Shown piece by piece: positions 60,505 through 64,000 of a stretch of 64,000 bases of DNA (within the stretch, counting starts at the first letter, position 1; each line of letters begins with the position of its first letter). The notes beneath the pieces are model-generated. The model ran no database searches. It was not told the origin of the DNA and saw only the letters and a program-made list of their open reading frames with translations. The DNA is from a virus: positions 20,204-84,203 of the IMG/VR virus record IMGVR_UViG_3300033150_001207; one strand, given 5' to 3'. Position numbers and translations under genes: made by a program.

Positions 60505-61092
60505 TCAAACAGCTTTTACCTTTGAAATTATATCTGCATTGTTTTTGTATTGGATTGCTTCCGCTATATGCTCTACTTTAACACTTGCTGAGTTATCAAG
60601 ACCTGCTATCGTAGAAGCGACTTTGGTTATTTGAATATAATCCATTACGTCAATATTTAACTTTTCATATGCTTTATTGAGCAATTTTTTAGCATCAGGT
60701 TCAATCTTATATTCACGCTGTTTGTATTCTCTTATACGTGCGGTTACTTCCTTTGCACTTTCGTTTAATCTGGTACTAAAATCTTGAATACATATCCGTT
60801 TGCTTGCGACAACCATATCAGCTTTAAATTCCTTTTTATTTCTGTATTCCATAATGGATATAGGTGTACATATACACTCAACCTGAGGATCTGTAAGATG
60901 TCCGCAAGGACAAGGTTTTATAACTTGCAAAAGTGCGGAATCTCCATCTATATCCGCAAAGGCTTTATAGTATAAATCATTTAATCCGTTACAATCCAGA
61001 ATAGTTATACTATGATTGCCAGCCACAGCAATTTCCATAGCCCTTTTAATAATAGAAATAGAGCCTGGTAATGCTTTGAAATTGTCTGTCAT
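60505..61092 (-). CDS. Miniature ComM/YifB-like protein lacking Walker A
   Basis: A 195-residue protein; ATG 61092 behind AAGGAGATATTAG. IIKRAMEIAVAGNHSITILDCNGLNDL (residues 14-40) aligns with the Walker A region of ComM/YifB (AKRALEIAAAGxHNLLLxGPPGxGKT), but the nucleotide loop is replaced. CPCGHLTDPQVECICTP (61-76) matches the Cys cluster. ITKVASTIAGLDNSASVKVEHIAEAIQYK (155-183) is the Mg-chelatase-related C-terminal helix. Full ComM is about 500 residues. It would not bind ATP by the usual loop and could act as a dominant or regulatory partner. Confidence 0.65.
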   Translation of the reverse strand: MTDNFKALPGSISIIKRAMEIAVAGNHSITILDCNGLNDLYYKAFADIDGDSALLQVIKPCPCGHLTDPQVECICTPISIMEYRNKKEFKADMVVASKRICIQDFSTRLNESAKEVTARIREYKQREYKIEPDAKKLLNKAYEKLNIDVMDYIQITKVASTIAGLDNSASVKVEHIAEAIQYKNNADIISKVKAV

Positions 61093-61159
61093 TCTAATAT
61101 CTCCTTGTATTATTATTGTTAGTTTTGACAACTTTTAAGTGGCAATTCAACATTTCTTG

Positions 61160-61351
61160 TTATCTACCACCGTTCGACTTCAGGAAATAGTATATATCCC
61201 CTGTCTCTGCACGGCTAAAGGTAATTCCAATAACTTCATCATCACTCTCAGCGATGATATGTAAACAATTCAATTCTACTTTTTTACTATCAATATTACA
61301 CCTAATGGTTTTGACAGTGTGCTTTTTGACATTATTTACACTGATTTTCAT
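61160..61351 (-). CDS. Hypothetical small protein
   Basis: A 63-residue protein from ATG 61351 (GGGGACAGGCT). Mixed alpha/beta. Unrecognised. Confidence 0.45.
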   Translation of the reverse strand: MKISVNNVKKHTVKTIRCNIDSKKVELNCLHIIAESDDEVIGITFSRAETGDIYYFLKSNGGR

Positions 61352-61364
61352 AGCCTGTCCCCGT

Positions 61365-61700
61365 TTAATCATTAATACGTCTGGCAGAATTAACTTTTTG
61401 CATCACCCGATTTTTTCCCTCTCTTTCAATAAGCTCAGCAAGTTTTCCTGTTACAATCTCGATTGCCTTTTTTCTTGTAATTATCTCAGAAATATTGTAA
61501 TTATCGAGTATGAGACGCCCAGAATGATACTCGCTTGCTGTCCAGCCAGGCACCTTATAGATTTTTTGTTCGTACACATCATAAGCTTCGTCGTGAAATA
61601 CCACCTTAATACCATGTATTTCAGTCAAATAACCTTCTATCTCTGGGAATATATCACGATTTTGACTTCTCATCGCTATTTTAAACTTTATCTTTTTCAT
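61365..61700 (-). CDS. Hypothetical protein
   Basis: A 111-residue basic protein (KKIKFKIAMRSQNRDIFPEIEGYLTEIHGIKVVFHDE...), an alpha/beta pattern. One base separates it from the upstream gene. Unrecognised. Confidence 0.5.
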   Translation of the reverse strand: MKKIKFKIAMRSQNRDIFPEIEGYLTEIHGIKVVFHDEAYDVYEQKIYKVPGWTASEYHSGRLILDNYNISEIITRKKAIEIVTGKLAELIEREGKNRVMQKVNSARRIND

Positions 61701-61701
61701 T

Positions 61702-61923
61702 TTAACCTCCTGTGTGGTGATTCAAACCTATGTCAGCTAAAGATATATTAGAAGCGATTGTCAGGATCGCCAGCAATTTTACGTGGTCGCATTTCCTGAT
61801 TTCTTCTAGAATATCGCCGTCGAGGGTTTCATCACATGCGTCAAGGAACATAGCCGCAATTTCTGCTTTCTTTTCGATTGTTCCTTTTCCGTCATAATTG
61901 TTTACAACTTCATGCATTTTCAT
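61702..61923 (-). CDS. Hypothetical small acidic protein
   Basis: A 73-residue acidic helical protein (IEKKAEIAAMFLDACDETLDGDILEEIRKCDHVKLL). RBS CAGGAGATTTGCA. Unrecognised. Confidence 0.5.
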   Translation of the reverse strand: MKMHEVVNNYDGKGTIEKKAEIAAMFLDACDETLDGDILEEIRKCDHVKLLAILTIASNISLADIGLNHHTGG

Positions 61924-61987
61924 TGCAAATCTCCTGTTTTGTTATATTATTGTTAAGATGGTAACCTCATAAGTATTCCCATGTGTT

Positions 61988-62761
61988 TTAAACATTGCGT
62001 AAATCTTCCTTCCATACAACTCTAGCGTCTTTACCAGTATATAATTTCCATCTGTATCCATTAAACGAAGGAACTAATCCAGATTTCCATAAATCCACTG
62101 CGGACTGAAAAGGATACTCTCCCCTTTTATGCTTGATATATTTCCATTTTTTGATACAAGGGAATAAAGAACCCATATAAGCCCTGGCTGAACTAAAAAC
62201 CCAATCCCAGATCAAAAACCCGTCTGGGATTGGGAATGGACTAACAATTTTTCTCCGAACCAGAGTCCAGATTGAATCACGGATTAAGTTCCAGACGAAC
62301 ATCCCAGCTGTTTCCCAAGTCGAACTCGTAATCGAATCACAAACTGAATCATTTGCTAAATCATAAATTTTACTCCAGTTCTTAAGTAAATTTAACTCAT
62401 AATCGCTTACTTCAGGCGCATCAATATTGAATGGATTAATAGGGTTACAGGCTTCATTATAATTCCATTCAAAAATGTCAGCTGGATTCACTTCTCTTAT
62501 TACCTTTAAAGCTTTGGAACGTGTTTTATACTTATCCCTTGTTATCACATCGATAGTTTTTACCTGAAAGGCCGCTACTGGAAGAGATTTTACGCCAACA
62601 AGACAGTCATTTGGATTGCGTGAACTATGCAAACCTTTTCCGCAATTTCCCTTTTCTGGAGGATCGTAATCCGTCAAACGTATGACCTTACCGATGTTTT
62701 CACGATAATTGATAGTACCGCTGTAAAAGTCATAACCATCGGGGTGTGTAAGTTTATACAT
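61988..62761 (-). CDS. Phage protein with W-x-x repeats (DUF7666-like)
   Basis: A 257-residue protein. Start KLTHPDGYDFYSGTINYRENIGK and CGKGLHSSRNPNDCLVG match the phage family whose middle has SVWDSV-type repeats. Here the middle contains SVCDSITSSTWETAGMFVWNLIRDSIWTLV, a decayed set of such repeats. C-terminus is aromatic. Role unknown. Confidence 0.55.
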   Translation of the reverse strand: MYKLTHPDGYDFYSGTINYRENIGKVIRLTDYDPPEKGNCGKGLHSSRNPNDCLVGVKSLPVAAFQVKTIDVITRDKYKTRSKALKVIREVNPADIFEWNYNEACNPINPFNIDAPEVSDYELNLLKNWSKIYDLANDSVCDSITSSTWETAGMFVWNLIRDSIWTLVRRKIVSPFPIPDGFLIWDWVFSSARAYMGSLFPCIKKWKYIKHKRGEYPFQSAVDLWKSGLVPSFNGYRWKLYTGKDARVVWKEDLRNV

Positions 62762-62779
62762 TTTAATAATCCTCTATCT

Positions 62780-62941
62780 TTATTTGTTTTCGGTTTTTTG
62801 CTTGCAGTATTCTGTCATAATTTCCCAGAACTCTGTTTCTTCTTTGAGATTCAGTTTTCTGTAGGTTGGCTGTAATTCAAGGTCTTCAATACCGCAATTT
62901 ACAGCATCCTTTACTTTTTCATTACTTGCTACGTAAATCAT
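62780..62941 (-). CDS. Small protein (53 residues)
   Basis: ATG 62941 behind AGGAGGTGATGAA. Reads MIYVASNEKVKDAVNCGIED... acidic end. Unrecognised. Confidence 0.55.
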   Translation of the reverse strand: MIYVASNEKVKDAVNCGIEDLELQPTYRKLNLKEETEFWEIMTEYCKQKTENK

Positions 62942-62968
62942 TTCATCACCTCCTGTTGTGTTTATTAT

Positions 62969-63166
62969 TTACTTCTTCTTATACACCTGCTGTTTACCAT
63001 GTCTTACTCTTTTTACTTTAACGAATCCTACGCCTTCTATTTTGATTATATCACCGATCTTAGGAACACGGGGTTTACCATCAGGCACATAATCGTGTTT
63101 TGTTGCGTATTCATTGTTTATCATTGCTTCCACAAGAAGAAACGGTAGGAAATTTTTTAAACTCAT
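62969..63166 (-). CDS. Small basic protein
   Basis: A 65-residue protein from ATG 63166 (AAAGGAAAAGCA). Opens SLKNFLPFLLVEAMINNEYATK; ends Lys-rich KVKRVRHGKQQVYKKK. Unrecognised. Confidence 0.5.
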   Translation of the reverse strand: MSLKNFLPFLLVEAMINNEYATKHDYVPDGKPRVPKIGDIIKIEGVGFVKVKRVRHGKQQVYKKK

Positions 63167-63201
63167 TGCTTTTCCTTTCAATTTTAAAATTATTAACGTT
63201 T

Positions 63202-63432
63202 TTATATTACCCGCTCTACTAATTTAACAGCTTTTTCGCCGTATCTTTCTCTGACAATATCCGCACCCGATTTGTTCTTTTCCATATAGTAAGGGTCAAG
63301 CCATTTGCAGAATTTAACAATGTCAATACCGGTTTCTTCAAGTGGTAGAACTGAGTTTAGAGTTCCTTTAAAATGTTCAATCGGTACACCAAATGTTTTT
63401 CTAAATTCTGACTTATCCCTTTTTGTAATCAT
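63202..63432 (-). CDS. Hypothetical small protein
   Basis: A 76-residue protein, RBS AGGAGGTCTGAA. Sequence GVPIEHFKGTLNSVLPLEETG... unrecognised. Confidence 0.5.
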   Translation of the reverse strand: MITKRDKSEFRKTFGVPIEHFKGTLNSVLPLEETGIDIVKFCKWLDPYYMEKNKSGADIVRERYGEKAVKLVERVI

Positions 63433-63503
63433 TTCAGACCTCCTGTTTGTATTATTTCATTTCAAAGCGCCAATTAACGAATGTAATATTAAAAACGTTC
63501 ATT

Positions 63504-63686
63504 TTAACTTTGGTTATATTGCGGTTCGTATTCAAAGTTTTCACAATAGTCTGTTGGCTTGACGGTTTTTGCTTTATCAATTTCCCCGATTCTCACACCG
63601 TAAATGCAAATTAATTCTCTCTCTGGTGTAGTTGCATTATTCCTGCGGTATGATGAATAAGCACAAAATCTACAGGTTTTCGACAT
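63504..63686 (-). CDS. Small Cys-rich protein
   Basis: A 60-residue protein with CRFCAYSSYR near the start and two later Cys (LICIYG, YCENF), zinc-binding likely. RBS GGAGGTAAATAAT. Unrecognised. Confidence 0.5.
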   Translation of the reverse strand: MSKTCRFCAYSSYRRNNATTPERELICIYGVRIGEIDKAKTVKPTDYCENFEYEPQYNQS

Positions 63687-63772
63687 TATTATTTACCTCC
63701 AATTTTTTACTTCCACGTTCCCAAGTATCAAAGGAAAAGGAACGTAAAATTATTACTTCCCCCGCTAAATGT

Positions 63773-64000
63773 TTACCGATTATTATTGGACTGCATTTTG
63801 TTAAGTCTTTCCCGCACTGAATTTAAAACAGAAACAAATATTTCCTCAATTTCCTTATACTGTGCTAATGCTAAAGCTCTACATCCATCTGTTTCTCCAG
63901 ATTCTTCAAGTGCTTTGGTAAGGTAACATACACGCTTAGTTCCACTATTTAACCACATTGTTAAATCTGATATGCAACGCTCTGCATCCCAATCAGTATT
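63773..64000 (-). CDS. Hypothetical protein, 5' end beyond the window
   Basis: Frame is open to the last base (NTDWDAERCISDLTMWLNSG...), so the start lies outside. Visible part is helical, ends NSVRERLNKMQSNNNR. An internal ATG at 63958 exists but is not needed. Unrecognised. Confidence 0.45.
   Translation of the reverse strand, partial: NTDWDAERCISDLTMWLNSGTKRVCYLTKALEESGETDGCRALALAQYKEIEEIFVSVLNSVRERLNKMQSNNNR

Overview
This window is one stretch of a large double-stranded DNA tailed phage genome. It is moderately AT-rich, genes are packed tightly behind strong AGGAG-type ribosome binding sites, and ATG, GTG and TTG starts are all used. Both window edges cut through genes. The gene set and order suggest a podovirus-like particle: a large portal of about 727 residues, a scaffold, a capsid gene, three related neck/adaptor proteins, a giant tail protein, fibre-like proteins and a very large internal virion protein. 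No sheath, tape-measure or baseplate set was recognised. The host cannot be named. Sigma70-like promoters (TTGACA, 17-base spacer, TATATT) and several Sec or lipoprotein signal peptides on phage proteins point to an ordinary bacterial host.

Bases 1-41154 run rightward (+ strand) and hold the late genes: terminase end, portal, a sugar-handling island (epimerase, PP-loop-like protein, two glycosyltransferases), scaffold, major capsid protein split by a group I intron with a LAGLIDADG endonuclease, decoration protein, neck proteins, tail and fibre proteins, internal virion proteins ending in a 2327-residue polyvalent protein, three secreted fibre-like proteins, and a lysis module (lysozyme, 3TM-type holin candidate, collagen-like lipoprotein). 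After this come a tRNA-like element, a structured intergenic region and small genes. A metallophosphoesterase (41219-42499, +) then meets the leftward block.

Bases 42592-64000 run leftward (- strand) and hold early or middle genes: an XPD/DinG-type helicase, a Nudix hydrolase, a DUF5664-like protein, an ASCH-like protein, an ERCC4-type nuclease, a RecA/Sak4-like ATPase, a Cas4-like nuclease, a free-standing HNH endonuclease, a miniature ComM-like protein, and dozens of small proteins, many with paired-cysteine zinc motifs. This block carries short leftover copies of gene heads and tails and three intergenic elements bounded by inverted repeats.

The main candidates for something new are: (a) a promoter-plus-two-hairpin element present twice, once per strand (8.3 kb and 38.05 kb), predicted to make a small RNA at 8.3 kb and a leader at 38 kb; (b) the glycosylation island inside the capsid operon; (c) a collapsed fibre gene keeping only its head and tail between two intact fibre genes; (d) a ComM-like protein that has lost its Walker A motif; and (e) a tRNA/tmRNA-like element after the lysis genes. 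No CRISPR array, insertion sequence or integrase was seen.
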